From: an uncultured Mucilaginibacter sp.
GTDB taxonomy: Bacteria; Bacteroidota; Bacteroidia; Sphingobacteriales; Sphingobacteriaceae
Assembly: GCA_903864275.1 (NCBI GenBank)
Contig: CAIPFE010000028.1
Span: 186,001-250,000 of the forward strand
Direction: 5' to 3'
DNA length: 64,000 nt
Both the position numbers and the translations under genes were made by a program. Within the stretch, counting starts at the first letter, position 1. Every line of letters starts with the position of its first letter. A model generated the notes under the pieces. The model ran no database searches, had not been told where the DNA came from, and worked only from the letters and a program-made list of their open reading frames with translations. Below are positions 9,127 to 16,681 of the stretch, piece by piece.

Positions 9127-10617
9127 ATGATAGATCTAAAAGCATTCGAAATCTGGTTCGTTACCGGCAGCCAGCATTTATATGGGGAAGAAACCTTGTT
9201 GAAAGTTGCCGAACACTCGCAGCAGATTGCGCAATCATTTGATGCCGATAAGCAGATACCGGTGCGTGTTGTTTTTAAACCGACCGTAAAGTCGCCGGAA
9301 GAAATATACGCGGTTTGCCAGGAGGCCAATACCGCAAAAAACTGCATCGGTATAATCGCCTGGATGCACACTTTTTCGCCGGCTAAGATGTGGATCGGCG
9401 GCCTGAAAATATTGCAGAAGCCTTTAATGCACCTGCATACGCAGTTTAACCGCGATATTCCCTGGGATAGTATCGACATGGATTTTATGAACCTTAACCA
9501 AAGCGCTCATGGCGACAGGGAGTTTGGTTTCATCATGTCACGGATGCGTTTAAACAGGAAAGTGGTGGTCGGCCATTGGGAGGACCAGGATGTTTTGAAC
9601 CAAATTGGCGCATGGAGCCGGGTTGCTGCCGCATGGAACGACTGGCAGGGCGCAAGGTTCGTGCGCTTTGGCGACAATATGCGCTTTGTGGCTGTTACCG
9701 ATGGCGACAAAGTGGAAGCTGAAATAAAATTCGGCTATTCGGTAAATACACACGGCATTGGCGATTTGGTGAAGGTCATCAACGAAATAAGCGACGCAGA
9801 AACTAACAAGCTTATCGCCGAATATGAACAAAAATATGCGGTAGCGCCTGCCTTACACAAAGGCGGCGCGCATTACAGCTCCATGCAGGCTGCAGCTAAA
9901 ATTGAGCTGGGATTAGCAGCCTTTTTAAAGGATGGCAACTATAAAGGCTTCACCGATACCTTCGAAGACCTGCACGGCCTGGCGCAATTGCCCGGCATAG
10001 CCGCCCAGCGTTTAATGGGCCAGGGCTTTGGCTTCGCCGCCGAGGGTGACTGGAAAACCGCCGCCCTGGTGCGCGCCATGAAAGTGATGGGCAGCGGGTT
10101 AAAAGGCGGCAACTCCTTCATGGAAGATTATACTTATCATTTTAATCCCGAAAATCAAATGGTTTTAGGCTCGCACATGCTGGAGATCTGCGAATCAATA
10201 GCCGATGGAAAAGCGAGCTGCGAAATTCACCCCTTAGGTATAGGCGGCAAAGGCGATCCTGTACGGCTGGTGTTTAACGTAGCCGGCGGCCCTGCCTTGA
10301 ATGCTTCGATAGTTGATATGGGCAACCGTTTCCGTTTGCTGGTGAACGAGGTGGAGGCAGTTACCCCGGAACACAACCTGCCCAAGTTACCTGTCGCCCG
10401 CGTACTATGGAAACCGCAGCCCGATATGAAAACCGGCTGTGCCGCATGGATATTGGCAGGCGGTGCTCATCACACCTGCTACAGTCAAAACTTAACATCG
10501 TCACAGCTGGAGGATTTTGCTGAATTGGCCGGTATTGAATACGTGCTGATCGGTAAAGATACCCGCCTGCACCAATTGAAAAAGGAGTTGCAGTGGAATG
10601 AGGTTTATTATAAGTAA
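9127..10617 (+). CDS. araA: L-arabinose isomerase
   Basis: This encodes 496 residues, close to the 500 of bacterial AraA. It isomerises L-arabinose to L-ribulose using Mn2+, the first step of the pathway although it is the last gene of the operon. Recognisable blocks are [15 protein letters not shown] at the N-terminus, [32 protein letters not shown], the metal-site region [16 protein letters not shown], and [13 protein letters not shown]. The start codon directly abuts a heptamer array, so translation may depend on coupling to araD or on ribosome entry without a Shine-Dalgarno sequence. No transporter or galM gene is present nearby. Confidence 0.97.
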   Translation: MIDLKAFEIWFVTGSQHLYGEETLLKVAEHSQQIAQSFDADKQIPVRVVFKPTVKSPEEIYAVCQEANTAKNCIGIIAWMHTFSPAKMWIGGLKILQKPLMHLHTQFNRDIPWDSIDMDFMNLNQSAHGDREFGFIMSRMRLNRKVVVGHWEDQDVLNQIGAWSRVAAAWNDWQGARFVRFGDNMRFVAVTDGDKVEAEIKFGYSVNTHGIGDLVKVINEISDAETNKLIAEYEQKYAVAPALHKGGAHYSSMQAAAKIELGLAAFLKDGNYKGFTDTFEDLHGLAQLPGIAAQRLMGQGFGFAAEGDWKTAALVRAMKVMGSGLKGGNSFMEDYTYHFNPENQMVLGSHMLEICESIADGKASCEIHPLGIGGKGDPVRLVFNVAGGPALNASIVDMGNRFRLLVNEVEAVTPEHNLPKLPVARVLWKPQPDMKTGCAAWILAGGAHHTCYSQNLTSSQLEDFAELAGIEYVLIGKDTRLHQLKKELQWNEVYYK

Positions 10618-10670
10618 GTGCTAATTCGATTTATTATCCTATTAATTTTATTTATGCCTAAGTTTATGAA

Positions 10671-11180
10671 ATGGAGATTGAAAAACTGATAAATGAGATC
10701 ATTCCACCGAGCGATTACGAACATAGAGCAGAATTCAACAATGAGCCTATACTAGACAAACTAACAGCGAACGAGAAGAGATTAGTTGAGGATGAACTTA
10801 TTTGTTTGCTTTTGAATGAAGCTGATGGGAATATTGATACTTTAATGGTTGAAACTCTGGCTTATTTAAAGTCCGAAAAATCTTTACCGGTTTTAAAAAG
10901 TTTGTTAAAGGATGGTATTGGCGATATGACAATGCTAATCATTGCATCATCAATATTTGAAATAAGCGGAGACAATAAAATGGTTGACATCGCTATTTCC
11001 TCCTTTAAGAATATCAGTCGAAGAAAAGATAGTTATTATATTTATGGCTTGATACCTGCTTTTTATTATTTGGCAAAATTCAAAAATCCCGAAATAAACA
11101 AGATTATTGAAGAATATACTAATCACAAAGAATATTTAGTTTCATATAATGCCAAAAGATATTTAGATCTTTTTAAATAA
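10671..11180 (+). CDS. HEAT-like helical repeat protein, hypothetical
   Basis: This encodes 169 residues that are almost entirely helical, with repeated blocks such as LMVETLAYLKSEKSLPVLKSLLKDG and MLIIASSIFEISGDNKMVDIAISSF that look like HEAT repeats. No enzyme motif is present. It is cytosolic (no signal or membrane segment). Codon use is clearly AT-richer than the ara operon upstream, which suggests recent acquisition. Small proteins of this kind occur as immunity proteins in Bacteroidota, but no toxin lies beside it, so that is only a possibility. Confidence 0.6.
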   Translation: MEIEKLINEIIPPSDYEHRAEFNNEPILDKLTANEKRLVEDELICLLLNEADGNIDTLMVETLAYLKSEKSLPVLKSLLKDGIGDMTMLIIASSIFEISGDNKMVDIAISSFKNISRRKDSYYIYGLIPAFYYLAKFKNPEINKIIEEYTNHKEYLVSYNAKRYLDLFK

Positions 11181-11182
11181 TT

Positions 11183-11839
11183 CTAATAGTTTATCAGCCC
11201 AGTTACAAACTCGTCCCTAAAATCTTCCGCAAAATGTATCACATTCTGCAGACCTTCAAATTCTTCCCGTTGATGGGTGGTAGTAATGATTACAGCTTGC
11301 ATCCCTGCATTAGCAGCTGCCTCGGCGCCTTTGGGTACATCTTCAAACACCAGGCAATCTGTTGGGGCAACGTTTAACAGCTGTGCGGCTTTTAAAAACG
11401 TTTCGGGATTGGGTTTGCTCAACAGCACATCATCGGCGCTTACAATCGCTTTAAAATAATGCCTGATATGCAGGTTATCCAGCACAAAATCAATATTAAA
11501 AGGTATCGCCGCCGAACCGATGGCCATCGGGATACCTTGTTGCCAGGCACCCTCCAGGAAATTATGCAGGCCGGGTAAAAGTTCAAGGTATGGCAGAAAT
11601 TCCTCCTGATATTTTTTTTCTTTTTCAAGAGACAAACGGTCCATTTCGTCACTGGTAAAACGGCCGGGGCCAAACATTCGCACCAATACCTCCTGGTTTT
11701 TTCCGTACATCTGTGGTTTCACCTCATCCCAGGTAAAATTGCCGCCAAGCTGGTTGTTTAAAAGATTTTGCCATGCTTTGGTATGATAGGGCATATCATT
11801 GATCATAGTACCGTTAAGGTCGAAAATAAAAGCCTTCAT
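11183..11839 (-). CDS. HAD family hydrolase, beta-phosphoglucomutase-like
   Basis: This is a 218-residue haloacid dehalogenase superfamily protein with a helical cap as in beta-phosphoglucomutase and sugar phosphatases. Asp7 is the nucleophile. Motif I reads DLNGT, so the usual second aspartate, the general acid/base, is Asn9. Motif II is GSAAI; motif III is the lysine of LSKPNPETFL; motif IV is FEDVPKGAEAA. Likely roles are phosphosugar phosphatase or mutase. The Asn substitution should slow a phosphatase and may point to an unusual reaction. A TACTTTTG -7 box lies 52-59 bases upstream. Confidence 0.85.
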   Translation of the reverse strand: MKAFIFDLNGTMINDMPYHTKAWQNLLNNQLGGNFTWDEVKPQMYGKNQEVLVRMFGPGRFTSDEMDRLSLEKEKKYQEEFLPYLELLPGLHNFLEGAWQQGIPMAIGSAAIPFNIDFVLDNLHIRHYFKAIVSADDVLLSKPNPETFLKAAQLLNVAPTDCLVFEDVPKGAEAAANAGMQAVIITTTHQREEFEGLQNVIHFAEDFRDEFVTGLINY

Positions 11840-11890
11840 TTATATATATATATTCTATAGGGCCTGCAAAGCCGCACGCTGCATTTGCGG

Positions 11891-11898
11891 CAAAAGTA
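11891..11898 (-). promoter_or_regulatory. -7 promoter box for HAD gene
   Basis: On the minus strand this reads TACTTTTG, a perfect match to the Bacteroidota TAnnTTTG -7 consensus. Transcription would begin near 11884 and leave a leader of about 45 bases. I could not see a matching -33 element at the right spacing. Confidence 0.5.
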
Positions 11899-11956
11899 GC
11901 TTAATGAAATGTTAATAAAAAAAATAAAACCGTACTGTATCACATAACGTAAATCC

Positions 11957-11979
11957 ATCGTAATAATCATTATAACGAT
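11957..11979. promoter_or_regulatory. 23-bp palindrome, candidate operator
   Basis: The arms ATCGT and ACGAT flank ATAAT-C-ATTAT, giving a 23-base palindrome broken only at the centre and at one symmetric A/A pair. It lies about 120 bases upstream of the HAD start and 360 upstream of the cold shock gene. Perfect symmetry and AT content suggest a dimeric repressor site. Confidence 0.4.
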
Positions 11980-12088
11980 AGCGACATCTTGTGGCCCTGC
12001 AGATACCTGTGAAAAAAATATTTAAGAAGTGGCTAAATAATTAAGGATCGTGCGATGGGGTGGTTGGTGCGATTAATTTTTTTTAGCG

Positions 12089-12125
12089 AAAGCCCGGTTA
12101 GCAGATGCTGAAGGGCTTTTTTGTT
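12089..12125 (+). terminator. Terminator with no obvious gene upstream
   Basis: AAAGCCC (12089-12095) and GGGCTTT (12113-12119) are 7-bp arms with a 17-base loop, followed by TTTTGTTTTTGG. It points rightwards, yet no plus-strand gene precedes it in the 11840-12336 gap. Either a small RNA of roughly 100 bases is made here or the hairpin belongs to an element. The rest of this gap is AT-rich and shows no ORF. Confidence 0.5.
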
Positions 12126-12280
12126 TTTGGTTGATTGGGTGTTTAGTGGAACATAAGACTTACGAAGTTTCTAAAACTTCGCAAGTCTCGTTGCCCCTTT
12201 CCTTCATCAATAACCATCTTATTTTCACCTAATTTTCACAAATATTTACTCTTAATTAAAATATTAAATAAATATGATTG

Positions 12281-12309
12281 TTGTATGTCAATTATTATCC
12301 CTATCTTGC
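12281..12309 (+). promoter_or_regulatory. Promoter of cold shock gene
   Basis: TTG at 12281-12283, an 18-base spacer and TATCTTGC at 12302-12309 fit the Bacteroidota -33/-7 layout with mismatches only at the end of the -7 box. Transcription would begin about 20-25 bases before the ATG at 12337. Confidence 0.5.
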
Positions 12310-12336
12310 CGCCCTTAAAATAAAAATAATAAAATA

Positions 12337-12531
12337 ATGCAAAAAGAAGGAACAGTAAAATTTTTTAATGAAACAAAAGGTTTTGGCTTTATTACACCAA
12401 GTGCTGGTGGCCAGGACGTATTTGTTCATTCGACAGGCCTGATCGATGAGATCCGCGAAAATGACAAAGTAGAATTTGAAGTTGAAAACGGTAGAAAAGG
12501 CTTAAATGCGGTAAATGTAAAGGTTATTTAA
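12337..12531 (+). CDS. Cold shock domain protein
   Basis: This is a 64-residue CspA-type OB-fold protein that binds single-stranded RNA and DNA in the cytosol and melts mRNA structure. RNP1 is KGFGFI (15-20) and RNP2 is VFVHS. Length is that of a single cold shock domain. The gene is monocistronic, with its own promoter upstream and a strong terminator 26 bases after the stop. Unlike enterobacterial cspA there is no long 5' leader if the proposed promoter is right. Confidence 0.96.
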   Translation: MQKEGTVKFFNETKGFGFITPSAGGQDVFVHSTGLIDEIRENDKVEFEVENGRKGLNAVNVKVI

Positions 12532-12556
12532 TTATAATATAATCATTAAACGTACC

Positions 12557-12589
12557 AGGCATCCACCCAAAAAGTGGATGCCTTTTTTT
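12557..12589 (+). terminator. Intrinsic terminator of cold shock gene
   Basis: AGGCATCCAC (12557-12566) and GTGGATGCCT (12574-12583) form a perfect 10-bp stem with a seven-base loop, followed directly by a run of seven T. Confidence 0.93.
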
Positions 12590-12776
12590 ATGTCAGATTT
12601 TTCACTGTATAATTAATTAATTTTTTAATGGAGTTCAAGATGGCTTTGCCGTCTCGAATTAACTTCGTTGAGGCTTCGCCGTTTTCGATTTCGGATTTTG
12701 ACTAAGATTGCCCCACGTAGTTTCGTTTTATCTATAAATTGACACATACCCGAAGAAAGAAACGAAATTCGATTTT

Positions 12777-12818
12777 GACTTCCGACTTAAGACTTTTGAC
12801 TTAAGACTTTTGACTTAA
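12777..12818. repeat. GACTTNN heptamer array
   Basis: Six uninterrupted heptamers run as GACTTCC, GACTTAA, GACTTTT, GACTTAA, GACTTTT, GACTTAA. It lies 61 bases before the YtxH gene. The preceding stretch (12640-12776) holds related words (GATTTCG, GATTTTGACT, and TTCGTTGAGGCTTCG) but no gene. Confidence 0.85.
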
Positions 12819-12879
12819 CAATACCCACCTTTGGCATTGTTATTGTACCTTTACACTATTCTATTAAAAACAAAAGAAC

Positions 12880-13266
12880 ATGAAAGATAAATCAAGAGTT
12901 GTAGCTGCCCTTTTAATAGGCGCGGCGGCAGGGGCTGCATTAGGATTATTGTTAGCACCTGAAAAAGGCGAAAAAGTTAGGGGCGATATAGCGGATTTTG
13001 TAACCGATTTGTTGGATGCTGCAAAAAACAAGGCGCAAGTGGCAGCAAATGAGGCAAAAGGATATGGCAGCAATGTTTACGACAGGGCCAGGTCAAAATT
13101 CAGGGGCGCCGTTAACGATGTGTCCGATTATAGAGACGATGCTGTAGATGCAGTGAATGCCAAAATAGAAAATATTAAAGACGGCGCCCGCGCCCATTAT
13201 AACGGTGCTAAGTCAAAAGTTAAAAGCAACGCCGACGATGTGAACGATTCCATCCAGAAATCATAA
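12880..13266 (+). CDS. YtxH domain-containing protein
   Basis: This is a 128-residue protein with an N-terminal glycine-zipper transmembrane segment (LLIGAAAGAALGLLLAP, about 12-28) followed directly by EKGEKVR, the signature of YtxH proteins. The rest is a charged, Ala/Lys/Asp-rich helix with a weak repeat (VNDVSDY, DDAVDAVNAKI, NADDVNDS), like stress-related LEA-type proteins. Homologues in Bacteroidota are often induced by general stress; the molecular role is unknown. It is anchored in the inner membrane and has its own strong terminator. Confidence 0.88.
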   Translation: MKDKSRVVAALLIGAAAGAALGLLLAPEKGEKVRGDIADFVTDLLDAAKNKAQVAANEAKGYGSNVYDRARSKFRGAVNDVSDYRDDAVDAVNAKIENIKDGARAHYNGAKSKVKSNADDVNDSIQKS

Positions 13267-13285
13267 CTGATTAAACCATAAAAAC

Positions 13286-13320
13286 AACGAAACCCGGCTA
13301 TAAACCGGGTTTCGTTATTT
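13286..13320 (+). terminator. Intrinsic terminator after YtxH gene
   Basis: AACGAAACCCGG (13286-13297) and CCGGGTTTCGTT (13305-13316) are perfect 12-bp arms with a seven-base loop, followed by ATTTTG. The stem is symmetric enough to serve the convergent M1 peptidase gene as well. Confidence 0.88.
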
Positions 13321-13364
13321 TGTGGCTGTTTATACAGAGACGTAATACTTCACGTCTGAACCAC

Positions 13365-15242
13365 TTACTGTGCGGTCCATTTATTATTGCTCTCATCGGC
13401 ATCCATAAATATCCCGCCATCCAGTACCACTGATTTAATAGCTTTCCCGGTTTTAACAGGTACCAAAATTTCTTTTTGGTTTTGCTCCCAAACAATTGGT
13501 GTTTGATGGAAAGTTTCTGTAGTGCCATCGGCATAGGTAACATTGATATCAAACGGCACCGCAAAACCGCCTATGTTCTTGATTGAAAGGTCATAACCTC
13601 CTTTAGCTTTTTTTACATCTTGCAGATCAAGGTCGATATAGTAATTGGTGAAGAACCAGTTGTTAAAAAACCAGTTCAGGTTTTTGCCCGATGCGCTGTT
13701 CATGGAGTTAAAATAGTCCCATGGGATAGGGTGTTTTCCATTCCAGTTGTCCATATAAGTATGCAATGCCTTTTTAAACAGGTCATCGCCCAACATATCC
13801 TTCAAGGCAAAGTAACTTAATGATGGTTTGCCATACGAGTTATTACCGTAACCGCCACGTTGTTCACTGGATGGGGTGATGATGGGAAGGTCCTCGGCAG
13901 TTGCCCGGTCATGGATCCAGCCGTTGATCCTGAATTGCTTGTATAGCGTTTCAGCCTTCTCTTTGCCCACTTCCGCAGTTCCGATCAGCAGCTCAAAAGT
14001 TGTTGCCCAGCCTTCGTCCATAAATGCATAGCGGCTTTCGTTTATGCCCATATAAAATGGAAAATAGGTGTGTGCAATTTCATGGTCCTGTACAAGCTGG
14101 GCAAAACGGAGATCATTTTGATGGCTATCGTTCACCATCATCGGGTATTCCATATCGGCAAAGCCCTGGAAAGATGTCATTTTCGGGAAAGGGTAGGGCA
14201 CACCTGGCCAGTTATGGGAAAGCCAGCTCAATGAGTTACGCCCTGCCTGCACCGCATTATGAAAATCTTTTGAATTATCTGCAAAGGCCGATTGCATGCT
14301 GGCCCGGCGCCCTGCGGCATCGTCAACCACAGTGCTGGCAGCGTCCCAGTCATAATGGTCACTTATGCCTACCGCCATGTCGCTTATGTTAGTTGCTTTC
14401 CAAATCCATGTATTTACCTCATTCTGCGCGGTGACTTTCTTCCCCGCCCAATCTTCAGCTGTAGCAACATGTATCGTTGAATCGCTTGTGAAAGATTGCT
14501 GCAGCCTCTTGGCGTATTCCGGTTGTAAAACCTGGTCGGGGTTTTGCAGCGTCCCGGTAGCCCAAACGATATAATTTTTTGGCGCGGTTACTTTCAGGGT
14601 GTAATCATTAAAGTCATTATAAAACTCCTGTGCATCAAGAAAAGGCAGGGTATCCCAGCCGTTATAATCATCATAAACAGATACCCTGGGATAAAAATAA
14701 GCCAGGTAATAAGTGGTTGAATCTATCATCCCTTCGCGCCCGCTTTGTTTGGAAACCTGGAAATGCCAGGTAATGTTTAGCTTAACCGAATCATGAGGAA
14801 AGAGCGGCTGCGGTAAAGCGATTATTTGGTTGGTTTGCGACGCTGTAGCATTATTCCAGTTTTTCTTAGTGCCATTAACCAGGAAGGTGTCAATTTGTAC
14901 ACCCGGCGTTAAATAATCGGCGTTGGCATTGCCAAACCTGGCGGCTCCGGGGCGGTGTATATTTAATATCAGTTTCATGTTCAGCCTTTTCAGCGTATCC
15001 GGACTATTATTAAAGTAGGTGATCTGTTCAACACCTTTTACCGTACGGTCGGGAGGTAAGGCGGTGATAGAAATTGTGTAGCGGCCGTGGTTTTCCCAAT
15101 AGTTTTTACCGGGTTTGCCATCTGGCGACCTGGTTTCTTTTTTAAAAGCGCGTTGTATATCGCGCGGCATGTAAAGGTTTTGGGCCTGGGCCTGGAATAG
15201 GAAAAAAAAGGAAAATACGGACAAAATAATTGACTTATACAT
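13365..15242 (-). CDS. M1 family zinc metallopeptidase (aminopeptidase)
   Basis: From the ATG at 15242 the protein has 625 residues and starts with a signal peptide ending in FQAQAQ, so it is exported. The M1 zinc site is complete: HEIAH (387-391) with the third ligand Glu410 after 18 residues, and the substrate-binding DMEYP motif upstream. It lacks the large C-terminal helical domain of aminopeptidase N and instead ends in a beta-sandwich-like segment. It probably trims peptides in the periplasm or outside the cell. A longer frame from 15263 only adds seven residues before the signal. Confidence 0.93.
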   Translation of the reverse strand: MYKSIILSVFSFFFLFQAQAQNLYMPRDIQRAFKKETRSPDGKPGKNYWENHGRYTISITALPPDRTVKGVEQITYFNNSPDTLKRLNMKLILNIHRPGAARFGNANADYLTPGVQIDTFLVNGTKKNWNNATASQTNQIIALPQPLFPHDSVKLNITWHFQVSKQSGREGMIDSTTYYLAYFYPRVSVYDDYNGWDTLPFLDAQEFYNDFNDYTLKVTAPKNYIVWATGTLQNPDQVLQPEYAKRLQQSFTSDSTIHVATAEDWAGKKVTAQNEVNTWIWKATNISDMAVGISDHYDWDAASTVVDDAAGRRASMQSAFADNSKDFHNAVQAGRNSLSWLSHNWPGVPYPFPKMTSFQGFADMEYPMMVNDSHQNDLRFAQLVQDHEIAHTYFPFYMGINESRYAFMDEGWATTFELLIGTAEVGKEKAETLYKQFRINGWIHDRATAEDLPIITPSSEQRGGYGNNSYGKPSLSYFALKDMLGDDLFKKALHTYMDNWNGKHPIPWDYFNSMNSASGKNLNWFFNNWFFTNYYIDLDLQDVKKAKGGYDLSIKNIGGFAVPFDINVTYADGTTETFHQTPIVWEQNQKEILVPVKTGKAIKSVVLDGGIFMDADESNNKWTAQ

Positions 15243-15401
15243 GTGATTGGAATTTACAGGCAAGGTAAAAACATTTTTTTCAAAATGGAGAAATAACCCA
15301 CAATCTGCCCCGTTTTTTAAACGGTGGGCAGTTTATTTTCAATTCTTTCTGCCTGAAAAAAAAGTAATTGCAACAATAGTGCAAAAAAAAGTTAATAACT
15401 A

Positions 15402-15432
15402 TTTGCAGTCCGGCAATTTATTTTTTACTTTG
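15402..15432 (+). promoter_or_regulatory. Promoter of candidate small RNA
   Basis: TTTG at 15402-15405, a 19-base spacer and TTACTTTG at 15425-15432 match the Bacteroidota TTTG-N19-TAnnTTTG promoter with one mismatch. No ORF starts downstream before a terminator 43 bases later. Confidence 0.55.
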
Positions 15433-15437
15433 CAACA

Positions 15438-15503
15438 GTTATTTTAATAGGGGTATTAAATAACTAATTTGTAGCCACCTGCCTTAGGGCGGGTGGTTTT
15501 TTC
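15438..15503 (+). ncRNA. Candidate small RNA of about 65 nt
   Basis: The promoter at 15402-15432 predicts a start near 15438, and an intrinsic terminator ends near 15500. The transcript would be about 65 bases: an AU-rich single-stranded part (about 15438-15474) and a GC-rich terminator stem. There is no ORF of useful length inside it. I recognise no known RNA family. It could be a regulatory RNA or a by-product of read-out from the divergent peptidase region. Confidence 0.4.
15475..15503 (+). terminator. Intrinsic terminator of candidate small RNA
   Basis: CCACCTGCC (15475-15483) and GGCGGGTGG (15488-15496) pair over nine positions with one T:G, have a four-base loop (TTAG), and are followed by TTTTTTCTTTTTT. 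Confidence 0.85.
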
Positions 15504-15518
15504 TTTTTTGGGGATTGT

Positions 15519-15711
15519 ACCGATTATTGGACGATTACACAGATTGCGATGAGATTGCACCGATTTTAAGATGATTTAGCGCGATTTTAGAATCACCGAC
15601 GAATTGTAGTTATACTCATCAGGTTTTTTAGAAGCCAGGTTGGTCATTATTCTGCGTAAATTTGCTATCTTAATGTCCCTTCAAAATCGGTAAAATCAAA
15701 TAATAATCGGT
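15519..15711. repeat. Inverted intergenic element, ACCGATT words
   Basis: The left part carries ACCGATTATT (15519-15528) and ACCGATTTT (15559-15567) among other GATT-containing words. The right part carries their exact complements AAAATCGGT (15683-15691) and AATAATCGGT (15702-15711). The two arms enclose about 115 bases with a TAAATTTG box (15657-15664) that may be the promoter of the next gene. Confidence 0.65.
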
Positions 15712-15727
15712 GAAATCATAGCATAAA

Positions 15728-16675
15728 ATGAAATATAAATTAGGGGATTTTGTTCGGTTTGTTGATGAGAAAATGGAAGGGTTTGTCACACGGATAATCG
15801 ACGAACAAATGATAGGTGTTACCGGCGAGGATGATTTCGAGATACCGGTACTGGCCAGTAAGGTAACTACAGTACACGGCTATGAGCCGCCCGTAACAGT
15901 TAAAAACAGTTTCGATGAAGCGGAAACAGCAATTGCAGGAGAATTTAAGACAAAGGGTGTTTACGTTGCAGTGATCAGCGACGCGAAAGCTAATTCGGTA
16001 GTGCATTTTTACCTGGTAAATGACACTTCTTTCCAGTTATCCGCAACATTAACCACTGAAAACAAGCAACACTTTAAGGGCGAATACATCGGGATAGTCG
16101 CGCCTAAATCATCAGCTAAAATTTATTCCGCCCAATTGGCAGAATTGCAGCTGTGGCCAAAATTTATTTTCAATGTGCTTTTTTATACACCACAAAATAT
16201 AGAGCCGCCGGTACCGCTGGTGCATATTGAAAAGTTTAAAGCCAAGGATTTTTCAGGTACAAAAAAGCAAGTCCCAATATTAAACCAGAACGGCTGGTTG
16301 ATCCAGCTGGACAGCCCCGATATAATTATTGATGCCCAAAAACTGAAAGAAAGTTTTTTTAATACGGCTGAAGAGAAAGCTGCGATTGAAAAGCCGGCAG
16401 CTGAAATTGACCTGCACATTGAGAAACTCCGTACCGATTACCAGTTTATAAATAGCGCTGAAATATTGAACATCCAGCTGGCGAATTTCCACAAAACTTT
16501 GGACGCGGCCATTGTGCACCAGTTACCTGAGATCATCTTTATTCATGGCGCTGGAAATGGTATATTAAGACACGAACTGCATAAAATATTAAGCAAGCAT
16601 CAAAAAATTCAAACCTTTATGGATGCCCGGAAAGAGAAATATGGTTACGGCGCCACCCGGGTTATTTTAAAGTGA
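15728..16675 (+). CDS. DUF2027 and Smr domain protein
   Basis: This is a 315-residue protein. The N-terminus (KYKLGDFVRFVDEKMEGFVTRI) looks like the small barrel found in Bacteroidota DUF2027 proteins. The middle is a beta-rich domain, and the last ~85 residues form an Smr (small MutS-related) domain: DLHIEKL, then IIFIHGAGNGILRHELHKILSKH. Smr domains nick or bind DNA or RNA; the HGAGNG loop is the conserved core. The cellular role of the DUF2027-Smr combination is not known. The convergent kinase gene follows after six bases. Confidence 0.87.
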   Translation: MKYKLGDFVRFVDEKMEGFVTRIIDEQMIGVTGEDDFEIPVLASKVTTVHGYEPPVTVKNSFDEAETAIAGEFKTKGVYVAVISDAKANSVVHFYLVNDTSFQLSATLTTENKQHFKGEYIGIVAPKSSAKIYSAQLAELQLWPKFIFNVLFYTPQNIEPPVPLVHIEKFKAKDFSGTKKQVPILNQNGWLIQLDSPDIIIDAQKLKESFFNTAEEKAAIEKPAAEIDLHIEKLRTDYQFINSAEILNIQLANFHKTLDAAIVHQLPEIIFIHGAGNGILRHELHKILSKHQKIQTFMDARKEKYGYGATRVILK

Positions 16676-16681
16676 GTTGCA

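Noticed and set aside
9039..9242. 67-codon frame after araD
   Set aside because: It is read through two heptamer arrays and the start of araA in another frame; no protein-like sequence.
12337..12531. Possible cold-shock riboswitch-like long leader
   Set aside because: The proposed promoter leaves only about 20-25 bases before the ATG, too short for a thermosensor.
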